The notes below the pieces were generated by a model. It had not been told where the DNA came from and searched no databases. It saw nothing but the letters and a program-made list of their open reading frames with translations. A program made the translations under genes and the position numbers. From Oscillospiraceae bacterium (GTDB lineage Bacteria; Bacillota; Clostridia; Oscillospirales; Acutalibacteraceae), in NCBI GenBank assembly GCA_015066175.1, contig SVOW01000001.1, forward strand, positions 124,001 to 188,000: 64,000 nt of DNA, read 5' to 3'. Below are positions 30,222 through 39,588 of this stretch, in pieces; position 1 is the first letter of the stretch, and each line of letters opens with the position of its first letter.

Positions 30222-33200
30222 CCATAATTTTGCTGTTTTTTTCACATGGCGAAGTATTTTTGCGTAATCAACCAGGTTAACTCGGTTGTTAAAATCCGTA
30301 TCAGCACATTTTAAAGCGTATGAATCAATTATCATTGATGTTTTCTTAACATGGCGTAAAACATATGTGTAATCTACCAATGTTATTTTGCCATCACCAT
30401 TTACATCACCAACAGGACAGATTTTGAAATCATGCTCCCCTTCTGTGATTACAACGTTTTCATATTCACGAGTTACATGATTCTTTTTAGAAATCCGTAC
30501 AGTGTAAACACCTGACAAAATGCTTTCTATACTATATGCGGCATTATTGCCCTTAACAACTAAAGTGTATGCAACTTCAGTTTCACCATATTTTATAAAA
30601 TCAATTGTAATCTCATCTGTATCAGAAAGATAACTTGTAACTGTACCTGAAAATGAAACTTCATCTGATGTTTCAATAACTTTTGTTTCTCTTGAAAGCT
30701 CTTTTTCGCATACAAGACAATAAACAACCTCATCATATGAGCCTTTATTTTCATTATCAGGTTGAATTATGTTTTCTTTTACAACTTCGCCCGATGTGTG
30801 GCCATTCGCAGAAATCATATTTTTTGTGCGAGAAAGCTCTTTATCGCAAACAGTACAATAAGTAACTTCATCGTATGAGCCTTCTGTTTCACAATTAGGC
30901 TCAACTTTGTTTTCAATTACCGTTTCGCTTTCTGTATGACCAAGTGCATCAACTGAAACTGTATCGCGTGAAAGTTCTTTATCGCAAACAGTACAATAAG
31001 TAACTTCATCATATGAGCCTTCTGTTTCACAATTAGGCTCAACTTTGTTTTCAATTACCGTTTCGCTTTCTGTATGACCAAGTGCATCAACTGAAACTGT
31101 ATCGCGTGAAAGTTCTTCATTACATACGGTACAATAAACAACTTCATCATAAGAGCCTTCATTTTCACAATCGGGGTCGACTTTGTTTTCAATTACTGTT
31201 TCGCTCTCCATATGACCAAGCTTCGGAATTGATTCTTCAATTCTGTCGCCGCACGAACATTTTCTTACTTTCAAGCCTTCTGTTTCACAGGTAGGTTCAA
31301 TTTCAGTTATCCAATCACCGTGGCTATGTCCTGTTGCAGGAATAACAACAGTTTCAGGCTCGTTAATACAGGATTCTTCTTCGAATACATCTCCGCAAAG
31401 CGTACAAGTGTAATATTCAATATTACCGCTCTCCGTGTGAGTAGGTTCAACCCTTTCGGTTTTAATCAGACTTTCCAGCGGATGCCAGAATGCATAAATC
31501 ATAACTTCGTTTTCAGTTGTAAGATTTTCTGCATTTTCATCTGTATATAGTTTTCCGCATTCACATTCATAATAAGGAATATTACCGTCTGTATAACAGG
31601 TTGCTTCAACACCGGCGATAAAAGTAAGATACTCAGCACAGTTGTGGTCAACCGACCACACAACGTAAAGTATTGAATTCGCTGTGGGAACACCATTGTA
31701 AGGAACTTTATGTTTTGAATCTGCAAAAATCTCTGCAGTCATTCCCGGCTTTTCATTTTCTGCAAGTTCTTTGATACTGTCTTTTGAATTTGCATAAACA
31801 TAAACACTTGATAAATCAGTAGTATCAAAAAGGTCAATCTTATAAATTGTTTCGTCTTCGGATTTAAGGAATGTTGTTTTTCCGTCACGTTTGGTCCAGA
31901 CATTTTTTCTCAAATTAGTATTACCTTCATCAAGATGGAAGGCAACAAGACCATTTGCAAAATGTTTGCTGTCAAGGGGTGTGATGCCATCACTGTAACC
32001 ATTATATATAGGGTCAAGTGAAGATGAAATCACATAACTGTTTGTAACTTCACCGCCATCATCTTCACCTATGAACGAACCTGCATCATATTCCCCTGTT
32101 ACATCACAGATTGAATAAGAATGTGAAATCTCACCTGCATTTATACCCACAAGGCCGCCGACAGATTCTTCACCTGAAACAGAGCCGGTAGAATAACAAT
32201 GACTGATTTTACCTTCATTATAACCGCAGATTGAGCCAACACCATAAACGCCTTTTACGGTAATATTTTCAACACCCAATTTGATGATTTCAGAATTCTC
32301 GGGAAGAACTGAAAATACACCTGCGTAATCTGATTCAGAATCAACAACACCGTTTCTGAGAACATATCCGTTACCAAGGAAATAACCCTTGAAAGGATTT
32401 TTCTCTGTGCCTACTGGAATGATTTCTCCGCCATTAAAATCAATATCCGCCATAAGGTTGATGTTTCTGCCATCGAAACTTTCACCACTTGCAACACGCT
32501 GTGCAAAAGCATTGAATTCTTCGGCAGTTCTGATTTCAAGGGTATTATCAGGCACTGTGAAAGCTTTTACGCAGACGTTGTTATAGTTAACAGCATCATC
32601 TCCAAGTACAGGTTCACTCCAGTCTAACTCTTTACCATTCTGAGCAAGAGTGAAAAAGCTCTGACCGGATTCGCTTGAATAATAACGATCATAAGCACCG
32701 TCATAAAATTTACTTTGGCCCTCAACAGGAATGATTATCGGAGAACCTCCACTCTCAGGCACAGTCATTCTGACTACTACTGAAAATGTTTCACCTTTAC
32801 TTATGGGAACAATCTGATCAAGCTTGATTTTATGGTAACCGCTGTATTTTGCAACACCGCTTGTTACTACAGGAAACTTAGTACCACCATCAACAGGACT
32901 TTTACCGCCTTTGGTTACATTTTTATAAACGGAGATTTCATAAGTAACATTATCCTGTCCTTCAGCAGTATAGAAACCAACTGATTCAATTGCTTCGCTT
33001 TTTTCGGCAGTAAAAACATTGGCCACTGAACCATCATAATATTCCGGCACGCCTATCATTGCCTGATAACCAAATCCATCATATTGATAAACTGATTCTT
33101 CTTCTTTTTTCAAAGATACGTCCTGAACAAGAAATTTGTTCAAAGAAGGTTCTTCATAAGAAATCCAGATATAGCCATCCTCGCCAAACGTAGTATCATA

Positions 33201-34157
33201 ACTGTTTTTAACAAGCCACGCACCAGGTTTAGATGGTTTACATTCAGGTCTGAAATTGTTTACAGAATATGTATCATCCCAACCTACTATTATCATTTCA
33301 TGGTTAGTACCAACGTATTTATCCTGATAATAAGCAGCACCATTGAAGTACTCCATTACAATCAAAGCTGCAAAACTTACAGAACCATATTCCATAACAG
33401 CTTTTTTGATTTCATCTGTACTTTCGTTAGGAATCAAAAATGCTTCATCAAGAGTTGCTTTACTTTCATAACGCTTTGATTCATCATAATTGCCCATAGA
33501 AGTTGAATTATATGGATAAAAAGGATAATCTTTTTCAAGAGTAAAACCTGAACCACGCGCAAGCGTGTATATAGAACGATGCCAGTCACCGCCTGAATAA
33601 TAGGGACTTCCAACATTGGCACCATCGCCGAAAGTGGGGTCGTTTACGTCAGTTGTAAGGCTCTTATGAGCAAACCATACAAGATGTGCTTCTGACAAAT
33701 CAGAAAGGTCATCACCATTTTTGATAAGTCCTTTTCTTAACAGATTCGATTCAGCAGATGCAACAGCAGCAAATGCCCAACAGGAATTTGCACCACCCTG
33801 ATTCTTTACCCCAGAAACATAACCCAAATCATTTGAAGAATATTTCGAGGGTATCGTTGATGATTGATTCGATAATGGTTTTTTTGACGGTGATGACTCA
33901 ATAACAACTTCTTCGCCGGTTTCATCAACCCACATCATTTCCTGATAGCCTGATTCGGAAACCTCACCTGTAGGCACAAGACTATATACTGAAAAATCAA
34001 GATTATTCCATACAGAATTATCACTTGTAATTTCACTGATGTTTTCATCAATTTGCAGTGTTGCACCTGTGCCTACAGCAAATGAAGGTACAACAACATT
34101 AACAGCAATAAGTGCTGCCAAAACAAAAGATAAACACGATTTATATAAGCGTTTCAT
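30219..34157 (-). CDS. secreted papain-family (C1) cysteine peptidase with GLUG and CxxC repeats and a C-terminal dockerin module
   Basis: VKNQGGANSCWAFAAVASAESNLL (Cys), GTNHEMIIVGWDD (His), GAWLVKNSYDTTFGEDGYIWISYEE (Asn); GLUG motifs; dockerin GDVNGDGKITLVDYTYVLRHVKKTS...ADTDFNNRVNLVDYAKILRHVKKT. Confidence 0.9.
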   Translation of the reverse strand: MKRLYKSCLSFVLAALIAVNVVVPSFAVGTGATLQIDENISEITSDNSVWNNLDFSVYSLVPTGEVSESGYQEMMWVDETGEEVVIESSPSKKPLSNQSSTIPSKYSSNDLGYVSGVKNQGGANSCWAFAAVASAESNLLRKGLIKNGDDLSDLSEAHLVWFAHKSLTTDVNDPTFGDGANVGSPYYSGGDWHRSIYTLARGSGFTLEKDYPFYPYNSTSMGNYDESKRYESKATLDEAFLIPNESTDEIKKAVMEYGSVSFAALIVMEYFNGAAYYQDKYVGTNHEMIIVGWDDTYSVNNFRPECKPSKPGAWLVKNSYDTTFGEDGYIWISYEEPSLNKFLVQDVSLKKEEESVYQYDGFGYQAMIGVPEYYDGSVANVFTAEKSEAIESVGFYTAEGQDNVTYEISVYKNVTKGGKSPVDGGTKFPVVTSGVAKYSGYHKIKLDQIVPISKGETFSVVVRMTVPESGGSPIIIPVEGQSKFYDGAYDRYYSSESGQSFFTLAQNGKELDWSEPVLGDDAVNYNNVCVKAFTVPDNTLEIRTAEEFNAFAQRVASGESFDGRNINLMADIDFNGGEIIPVGTEKNPFKGYFLGNGYVLRNGVVDSESDYAGVFSVLPENSEIIKLGVENITVKGVYGVGSICGYNEGKISHCYSTGSVSGEESVGGLVGINAGEISHSYSICDVTGEYDAGSFIGEDDGGEVTNSYVISSSLDPIYNGYSDGITPLDSKHFANGLVAFHLDEGNTNLRKNVWTKRDGKTTFLKSEDETIYKIDLFDTTDLSSVYVYANSKDSIKELAENEKPGMTAEIFADSKHKVPYNGVPTANSILYVVWSVDHNCAEYLTFIAGVEATCYTDGNIPYYECECGKLYTDENAENLTTENEVMIYAFWHPLESLIKTERVEPTHTESGNIEYYTCTLCGDVFEEESCINEPETVVIPATGHSHGDWITEIEPTCETEGLKVRKCSCGDRIEESIPKLGHMESETVIENKVDPDCENEGSYDEVVYCTVCNEELSRDTVSVDALGHTESETVIENKVEPNCETEGSYDEVTYCTVCDKELSRDTVSVDALGHTESETVIENKVEPNCETEGSYDEVTYCTVCDKELSRTKNMISANGHTSGEVVKENIIQPDNENKGSYDEVVYCLVCEKELSRETKVIETSDEVSFSGTVTSYLSDTDEITIDFIKYGETEVAYTLVVKGNNAAYSIESILSGVYTVRISKKNHVTREYENVVITEGEHDFKICPVGDVNGDGKITLVDYTYVLRHVKKTSMIIDSYALKCADTDFNNRVNLVDYAKILRHVKKTAKLW
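30700..31300 (-). repeat. 138-bp (46-aa) in-frame tandem repeats within the C1 peptidase gene
   Basis: HTESETVIENKVEPNCETEGSYDEVTYCTVCDKELSRDTVSVDALG repeated; AACTTTGTTTTC at 30903 recurs at 31041. Confidence 0.9.
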
Positions 34158-34305
34158 AAATCAAGCCTCCAAAAAGCTAAAATACTCCGTATACATTATA
34201 CATCAACATAAAATTTAAATCAATAGAAATAAAATAAAGAAAATAATACAAAACTAAACGCTTTTCCAGTGCAGATATACACATGAAAAAGCGTCAATTT
34301 CAATA

Positions 34306-35001
34306 TTAATTTACACCGCGTAAGCTTACATTCTCAACATATTTACCCACTATATCTGCCATCTTTTCCATATTTGCTTTCGGCAAAGCAGACATATTAC
34401 TTCCTATCAGATCACCTGAATCAACAAATCCCTGGAGATAATAATTCTTTGCGCCTTTTATAAACTCACCTATCTCATCCATCATGCTTTCAGAATGGAA
34501 TTGTGCAACAACAGTAGTGCGGAATTCATATTCAACTTTTTCCTGATTGATAAGAAAATCTACGCTTTCTTTGATTTTGGCAATATCGATATCTTCTTTT
34601 CCTGAAGTTATACCATAGTATTCAGGAGCATTCTTTATATCCATAGCCACATAATCAACAATACCTTCTTTGACAATACTTTTCAACTTTTCAGGAAAAG
34701 TTCCGTTTGTATCAAGTTTGATTTCATAGCCAAGTGATTTTATCTTACGCAGAAAATCTTCAATACCTTTTTGAAGAAGCGGTTCACCACCTGTTACAAC
34801 CACACCATCCAGAATCCCCTGACGTTTTTTCAGATAAGCGAAAAAGTCTTCTTCTGTAATATCACTATTTCCATCGCCCATAACAAGAGATGCATTGTGA
34901 CAAAAAGGACATCTGAAATTGCAACCAAAAGTAAAAACTATGCAAGCCACTCTGCCCGGAAAATCAAGAACTGTCATTTTTTGTAAACCAATTAGTTTCA
35001 T
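34306..35001 (-). CDS. nrdG: anaerobic ribonucleoside-triphosphate reductase activating protein (radical SAM)
   Basis: MKLIGLQKMTVLDFPGRVACIVFTFGCNFRCPFCHNASLV with CxxxCxxC-type cluster; VVTGGEPLLQ. Confidence 0.88.
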   Translation of the reverse strand: MKLIGLQKMTVLDFPGRVACIVFTFGCNFRCPFCHNASLVMGDGNSDITEEDFFAYLKKRQGILDGVVVTGGEPLLQKGIEDFLRKIKSLGYEIKLDTNGTFPEKLKSIVKEGIVDYVAMDIKNAPEYYGITSGKEDIDIAKIKESVDFLINQEKVEYEFRTTVVAQFHSESMMDEIGEFIKGAKNYYLQGFVDSGDLIGSNMSALPKANMEKMADIVGKYVENVSLRGVN

Positions 35002-35084
35002 AATTTGTTTTTCCTTTCACACAGTATCATATATTGCCTTCAGTAAGCATATTAAATACTAACAGCTTTTTGGAGGTTATACTA

Positions 35085-35336
35085 ATGAAAAATCCCGTTG
35101 AAGAACGAGCAATAGAATTAGGTGTATATATTGTGGAGAACCGCTCCACCGTAAGAGCAACGGCGAAGCAGTTCGGCATAAGTAAATCAACTGTACATAT
35201 GGATGTTGCAACAAGACTGAAAGAAGTAAACCCTCAGCTTTACCACATGGTTCGTGAAGTGCTTGAAGTCAACAAGGCACAACGTCATATCAGAGGCGGT
35301 ATTGCAACGAAAGAGAAATATAAATCACTTAAATAA
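35085..35336 (+). CDS. spoIIID: sporulation transcriptional regulator SpoIIID
   Basis: ERAIELGVYIVENRSTVRATAKQFGISKSTVHMDVATRLKEVNPQLYHMVREVLEVNKAQRHIRGGIATKEKY; RBS GGAGG before the ATG at 35085. Confidence 0.95.
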   Translation: MKNPVEERAIELGVYIVENRSTVRATAKQFGISKSTVHMDVATRLKEVNPQLYHMVREVLEVNKAQRHIRGGIATKEKYKSLK

Positions 35337-36191
35337 ACTGTCTCTTTTACCGGCAACCACAGTATAATACCAGAGTGCCATAAGCAGTGCACCCAAAACA
35401 ACATACATTGCACCAACAAAAGTGAAAGAATTAACGCAGTCATCAAAAATCTTCATAAAAATATTATACTCTCTCTCTGATGAGTAAAACGTAATTTTTT
35501 CAAGTATTTCAGAAAATTTAACAATCATTGACAGTACAATAATTGTAAATCCTGCAGACGAAAACACTACTGAAAATTTACGCAATAAGCGGTGTTTTTT
35601 TCTGCTGGTATTTTTATATATAAGCAAATAAGCAAGGACAACCAATGTAATTGCCAAAAACCAGAACACATAATTAATTATTGCATCCTGATCATCAGCA
35701 AACTTATAAAAACTTTCAAGATGCTCAAGTATCAACGTTTCTTTGTAAGACGTTGCAATTAAAGAAGCTGCTTTTTCTGCCACAGCAGGTTCAATCGGAT
35801 TATTTTTATCATTGACAAAACTGCTGTAAAGATTTTCTTCAATTCTTTTAGTATCTATTGTTGACTCTGCTGCTTCAGGGTTTTCTGAGCTGATTGAGTT
35901 GAAATACACCGACATGTCTGTTTCAATCCTACTCGGAGTAATAACTTTAGAAACAACACCATAATCAACACCATATTTAGCGGCAATTGAATGGCATGAA
36001 CGCGTAACATCCTCATTCAGCTGTGATAAATAAGTTGTTTGCGAAACTTTCGTGAGAATTTCTCTGTCATTGAAAAAAGTTATTTGTGCCACTACCAGCA
36101 CACTTGTAAAAACAAGCAGTGCTGCAAGGAAAAACGAGATAATTAAAAATGTTATTTGGTTACCGGATGAGATTTTTTGTTTTTCTTTCAT
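35325..36191 (-). CDS. membrane protein of unknown function (multi-TM with extracytoplasmic loop)
   Basis: Hydrophobic segments FLIISFFLAALLVFTSVLVVAQI, YVFWFLAITLVVLAYLLIY, SAGFTIIVLSMIV, FVGAMYVVLGALLMALWYY; 15 bp downstream of the sortase-like ORF. Confidence 0.75.
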   Translation of the reverse strand: MKEKQKISSGNQITFLIISFFLAALLVFTSVLVVAQITFFNDREILTKVSQTTYLSQLNEDVTRSCHSIAAKYGVDYGVVSKVITPSRIETDMSVYFNSISSENPEAAESTIDTKRIEENLYSSFVNDKNNPIEPAVAEKAASLIATSYKETLILEHLESFYKFADDQDAIINYVFWFLAITLVVLAYLLIYKNTSRKKHRLLRKFSVVFSSAGFTIIVLSMIVKFSEILEKITFYSSEREYNIFMKIFDDCVNSFTFVGAMYVVLGALLMALWYYTVVAGKRDSLFK

Positions 36192-36206
36192 TCAAATCCC
36201 CTCCCG

Positions 36207-37010
36207 TTAATATGCATTTTCAGGACCTGAAACTTTTTCTGCAATAACATAATAATTTTCAGTATAGTCCTTTTCTTTTTCGTCAAAATTATAATCTGTA
36301 TAAATAATCAGAAGTTCTTTTTTTGCGTCAACATCGCAAGGCGGTTCTTCTGATTTTTTAAAACTGCCTGTCTGCACAATCTTATATTCATAAACAGCAT
36401 ATTCAGTTGTAATTGAAATTTTTTCACCTGTTTCTGCTTTATCAATATCTGCAAGAATTGTGCCTTTATAACCATAAATCAGAATAGGTTTATTAAAGCC
36501 AGGCAAAGATGAATCTGAATCCTGACAAAAACCTTCCAGCAAAGCTTCCTGAGTTTCGCCAAAATAAATGTTACCGTTGAAATTGGCTGAAGAAAGCTTT
36601 GCATAGCACTCATTTGTTTCAGGCTGTTCAACATCGTTGAAATCAATTTCTTCACCCTTGTTTTCCGAGCCTAAAAACTTATTGTCAACAACCCGTGAAG
36701 AAAACTCAGGTTTTTTCGGTGAAAAATAATTTTGCAATACATCTTTAAAACTGTTTCTGAAAGGCAAGAACACCAACACAGCTACAGTAATAAGTGCAAC
36801 TGTCTGCAACGCAATAACAGCAACAGAATAGAGCAACTTACGTGTTACGACCTTGTTGTTTCTTTTGCGTCTTGCTTTTTCCGTCTGTTCAGAATAACCA
36901 TAAACTCTGGCATATTTATCAGCAAGGTCAGCAGCACTTTCCATTTTGTGCTTGACTGCTTTATTATACTCTTCGCGACGTTTTCTTTCTTTTCTCTTAC
37001 TTTTTCTCAA
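36207..37010 (-). CDS. sortase-fold membrane protein lacking the sortase catalytic residues (putative pseudosortase)
   Basis: Single N-terminal TM, then CYAKLSSANFNGNIYFGETQEALLEGFCQDSDSSLPGFNKPILIYGYKGTILADIDKAETGEKISITTEYAVYEYKIV...LLIIYTDYNF...YYVIAEKV, matching sortase SSLPG..GHRGT..L..GD.I.+TT.Y..Y.Y.V...LxLxTCYPF...RYVVxA except at H, C and R. Confidence 0.6.
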   Translation of the reverse strand: MRKSKRKERKRREEYNKAVKHKMESAADLADKYARVYGYSEQTEKARRKRNNKVVTRKLLYSVAVIALQTVALITVAVLVFLPFRNSFKDVLQNYFSPKKPEFSSRVVDNKFLGSENKGEEIDFNDVEQPETNECYAKLSSANFNGNIYFGETQEALLEGFCQDSDSSLPGFNKPILIYGYKGTILADIDKAETGEKISITTEYAVYEYKIVQTGSFKKSEEPPCDVDAKKELLIIYTDYNFDEKEKDYTENYYVIAEKVSGPENAY

Positions 37011-37033
37011 ATAAATCTGCCTCTTTCAGAAAT

Positions 37034-38275
37034 TTATCTTTTCAAAAGGACATCCTTTTCATATTTTTTGATTTCATCATACCAGCTTTCGTCAGCAATA
37101 ACACCTGACTGTCTGCAGTATTCTTCCCATACATCACCAAAGGGATAAGTTTTCATTTCTTCTTCAAGCATAAGTTTCTGTGTGAAATCTCCAGCATCTT
37201 GAAGTGCTTTCATTTTCTCGTTGGGAAGAAGCAAAGCATAAAGAAGTGCTTTCTGCATATTTCTCGTGCCGATAACCCATGCTGCCACACGGTTAATGCT
37301 TGCATCAAAGAAATCAAGACCAATGAGCACTTTTTCTTCTGCATTGTTTCTGATAATCTCTTTTGCAATTTCTTTTATTTCATCTTCAAGAATAACAACA
37401 TGGTCACTATCCCATCTTATTGCACGTGTAACATGAAGCGGAATCTTATCAAAGAAAGTAAGCAGACTGGGAATTTTATCGCTTACAACTTCTGTGGGAT
37501 GGAAATGACCATTATCAAGGAGATAGTAAACATTTTCTTTATTTGCAGCATAAGAAAGGCAGAATTCATTGCTACCTACAGTGTATGCTTCAAGACCGAT
37601 TCCGAAAACTTTACTTTCAATACAGTCAACAACGCCATCAAGTTTTTCTGCGAAAATTTTATCGAGGCTGTCTTTAAGTCTCATTCTCGGGCCTAAACGG
37701 TCAGCAGGAATTTCTTTGTATCCGTCAGGAATCCACACATTATTAAGGCAATGTGTGCCGAGTTCTTTTGCAAAATATGCTGCGATTCTTCTTGAAGCTA
37801 TACCATGCTTAACCCAGAATTCTCTTTTTTCATCATCCGGACTTGAAAGAGTAAGGCTGTCTGCTGCTTTATCATGACTAAAAAATGTGGGGTTAAAGTC
37901 AACACCAATATCGTTTTTCTTTGCAAAATCAACCCATTTTTTGAAATGTTCGGGTTTGAGTTCGTCACGGTCAACCTTTTCACCTTCAAAAATTGCATAT
38001 GACGCGTGAAGATTAATACGTTTTTTACCGGGAATAAGGCTGATTGCTTTTTCAAAGTCTGCCATCAATTCATCAGGAGTTCTTGCTTTGCCAGGATAAT
38101 TACCTGTTGTCTGGATACCACCTGTAAGTGTTGCATCATCATTTTCAAATCCTGTGACATCATCACCCTGCCAGCAATGAATGCTGATAGGAATATTCTT
38201 TAATTTTTCTATTGCTTTATCAACATCGATACCTTGTTTAAGATATTTTGCTTTTGCTTCTTCATAGCGGCTCAT
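37034..38275 (-). CDS. rhaA: L-rhamnose isomerase
   Basis: MSRYEEAKAKYLKQGIDVDKAIEKLKNIPISIHCWQGDDVTGFE; DNGHFHPTEVVSDKIPSLLTFFDKIPLHVTRAIRWDSDHVVILEDE. Confidence 0.96.
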   Translation of the reverse strand: MSRYEEAKAKYLKQGIDVDKAIEKLKNIPISIHCWQGDDVTGFENDDATLTGGIQTTGNYPGKARTPDELMADFEKAISLIPGKKRINLHASYAIFEGEKVDRDELKPEHFKKWVDFAKKNDIGVDFNPTFFSHDKAADSLTLSSPDDEKREFWVKHGIASRRIAAYFAKELGTHCLNNVWIPDGYKEIPADRLGPRMRLKDSLDKIFAEKLDGVVDCIESKVFGIGLEAYTVGSNEFCLSYAANKENVYYLLDNGHFHPTEVVSDKIPSLLTFFDKIPLHVTRAIRWDSDHVVILEDEIKEIAKEIIRNNAEEKVLIGLDFFDASINRVAAWVIGTRNMQKALLYALLLPNEKMKALQDAGDFTQKLMLEEEMKTYPFGDVWEEYCRQSGVIADESWYDEIKKYEKDVLLKR

Positions 38276-38359
38276 AAAAACACCTCTGTTAAGTACAATT
38301 TCTCATTTAGTATTATAGTTTTTTATAACACAATTGTCAACAATTAATGAACGAATATT

Positions 38360-38968
38360 TTATAAAAGATGAGAATAGTCATTTGTAAATTCTGCTTTAA
38401 CCTTATCAATTCCGTCATGTATAAATTTAATGCAATTAAGCCCCGTGTTTTCCTGACAGAAATTAAAATCATCACGCACCGGGAATCCAAAAGCAGCGTT
38501 AATCAGATAATTGTTGAAAGTTCCGTGAGCAACAAGAAGAACAACTGCATCATCTGTAAAACGTTTTCTGATTCTCCCGATTACATCTTTAGCACGCAGG
38601 TATGTAATTTCTCTGTTTTCCTCTGCCAGCGACATAGGATATTCTATGCCATCATCATACATAACTATATCAGGATAAATTTCTTTCAGTTTTTCAATAC
38701 CCTGCCCTTCATAACCAGACTGAGTGCCCGCTTCAAGCAGAAGAGGTAAAATTTCAATTTTCATGTTTTTCAATTCCGCTGTTTTCGCTGCTGTTTCCAC
38801 AGCTCTCACAAGAGGACTTGAAATAATACTATCAATTTTTTCATTTTCAAGTCTTTTGCCGAGACGTTCAGCCTGAAAACGGCCTGTTTCAGAAAGTATG
38901 GGGTCAATCCCGTTATTTTCACCGGTATTACCCAAAGATTCACCATGACGCGTTATGTAAAGAACCAT
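38360..38968 (-). CDS. histidine phosphatase family protein (phosphoglycerate mutase-like)
   Basis: MVLYITRHGESLGNTGENNGIDPILSETGRFQAERLG (RHG motif), ISSPLVRAVETAAK, VLLVAHGTFNNYLI. Confidence 0.92.
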   Translation of the reverse strand: MVLYITRHGESLGNTGENNGIDPILSETGRFQAERLGKRLENEKIDSIISSPLVRAVETAAKTAELKNMKIEILPLLLEAGTQSGYEGQGIEKLKEIYPDIVMYDDGIEYPMSLAEENREITYLRAKDVIGRIRKRFTDDAVVLLVAHGTFNNYLINAAFGFPVRDDFNFCQENTGLNCIKFIHDGIDKVKAEFTNDYSHLL

Positions 38969-39152
38969 ATTCTCACCTACCATAAAGTATTACAAACAAA
39001 CTATAACATAAAAAATCAGTTTATGCAACGAAAAGCAAAACTAAAATAGGAAAACCGACGTTTACAAATTTTTTTGATTTTAGTCTTGATTTTATTGTCC
39101 GAATGTTATATAATGTCATAGTCGTAAGTGACAATTAATCTAACCAAAATAT

Positions 39153-39229
39153 CGGGGTGTGGCGAAGTTTGGTATCGCGCCTGGTTCGGGACCAGGAGGC
39201 CATGGGTTCAAGTCCCGTCACTCCGACCA
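39153..39229 (+). tRNA. tRNA-Pro (anticodon CGG)
   Basis: CGGGGTG/CACTCCG acceptor, CCTGG-TTCGGGA-CCAGG anticodon arm, GGTTCAAGTCC T-arm, encoded CCA. Confidence 0.95.
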
Positions 39230-39356
39230 CCTAAGTACAGCTTAGGTAATACAGCCGAAATCCCTTGATTTATAGGGGTTTCGGTCTTTTTTATGCCTTA
39301 AAGCACACTGAAAATGAGTGCTTTTTTCATTTTTACGGCAGTTCCGTAAGTATAAA

Positions 39357-39492
39357 AGTTTTACGGAGTATATAAAAGTTTTACGGAGTTTAAATTTGAT
39401 TGTACAAAATTTCAAAAAGTTTTACGGAGTATGTTAAAGTTTTACGGAGTATATTAAAGTTTTACGGAGTATACTAAAGTTTTACGGAGTAT
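39357..39492. repeat. phased 20-bp direct repeat array, six copies of AGTTTTACGGAGT
   Basis: AGTTTTACGGAGT starts at 39357, 39377, 39418, 39438, 39458 and 39478 (20-bp period with one ~2-unit gap). Confidence 0.92.
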
Positions 39493-39588
39493 AAAATCAC
39501 CGTCCCTGATGCTCGTAACATTATAAAAATATCCCGTGGAAGTGTTGTTCACCTCCACGGGATGCATGTTTAATAAAGCCTATAGAAT

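Noticed and set aside
30700-31300. Non-coding repeat or CRISPR-like locus
   Set aside because: The 138-bp repeats are in frame within the C1 peptidase CDS and encode 46-aa modules.
32389-32586. Plus-strand 65-aa ORF antisense to the peptidase gene
   Set aside because: No RBS and no similarity; overlaps a convincing CDS.
34260-34300. Terminator ACGCTTTTcc...gaAAAAGCGT downstream of nrdG
   Set aside because: Long loop (~18 nt), modest stem and no good T tract; not strong enough to list.
39357-39492. CRISPR array
   Set aside because: The 20-bp repeats are directly abutted with no unique 30-40 bp spacers, and there are no cas genes in the window.
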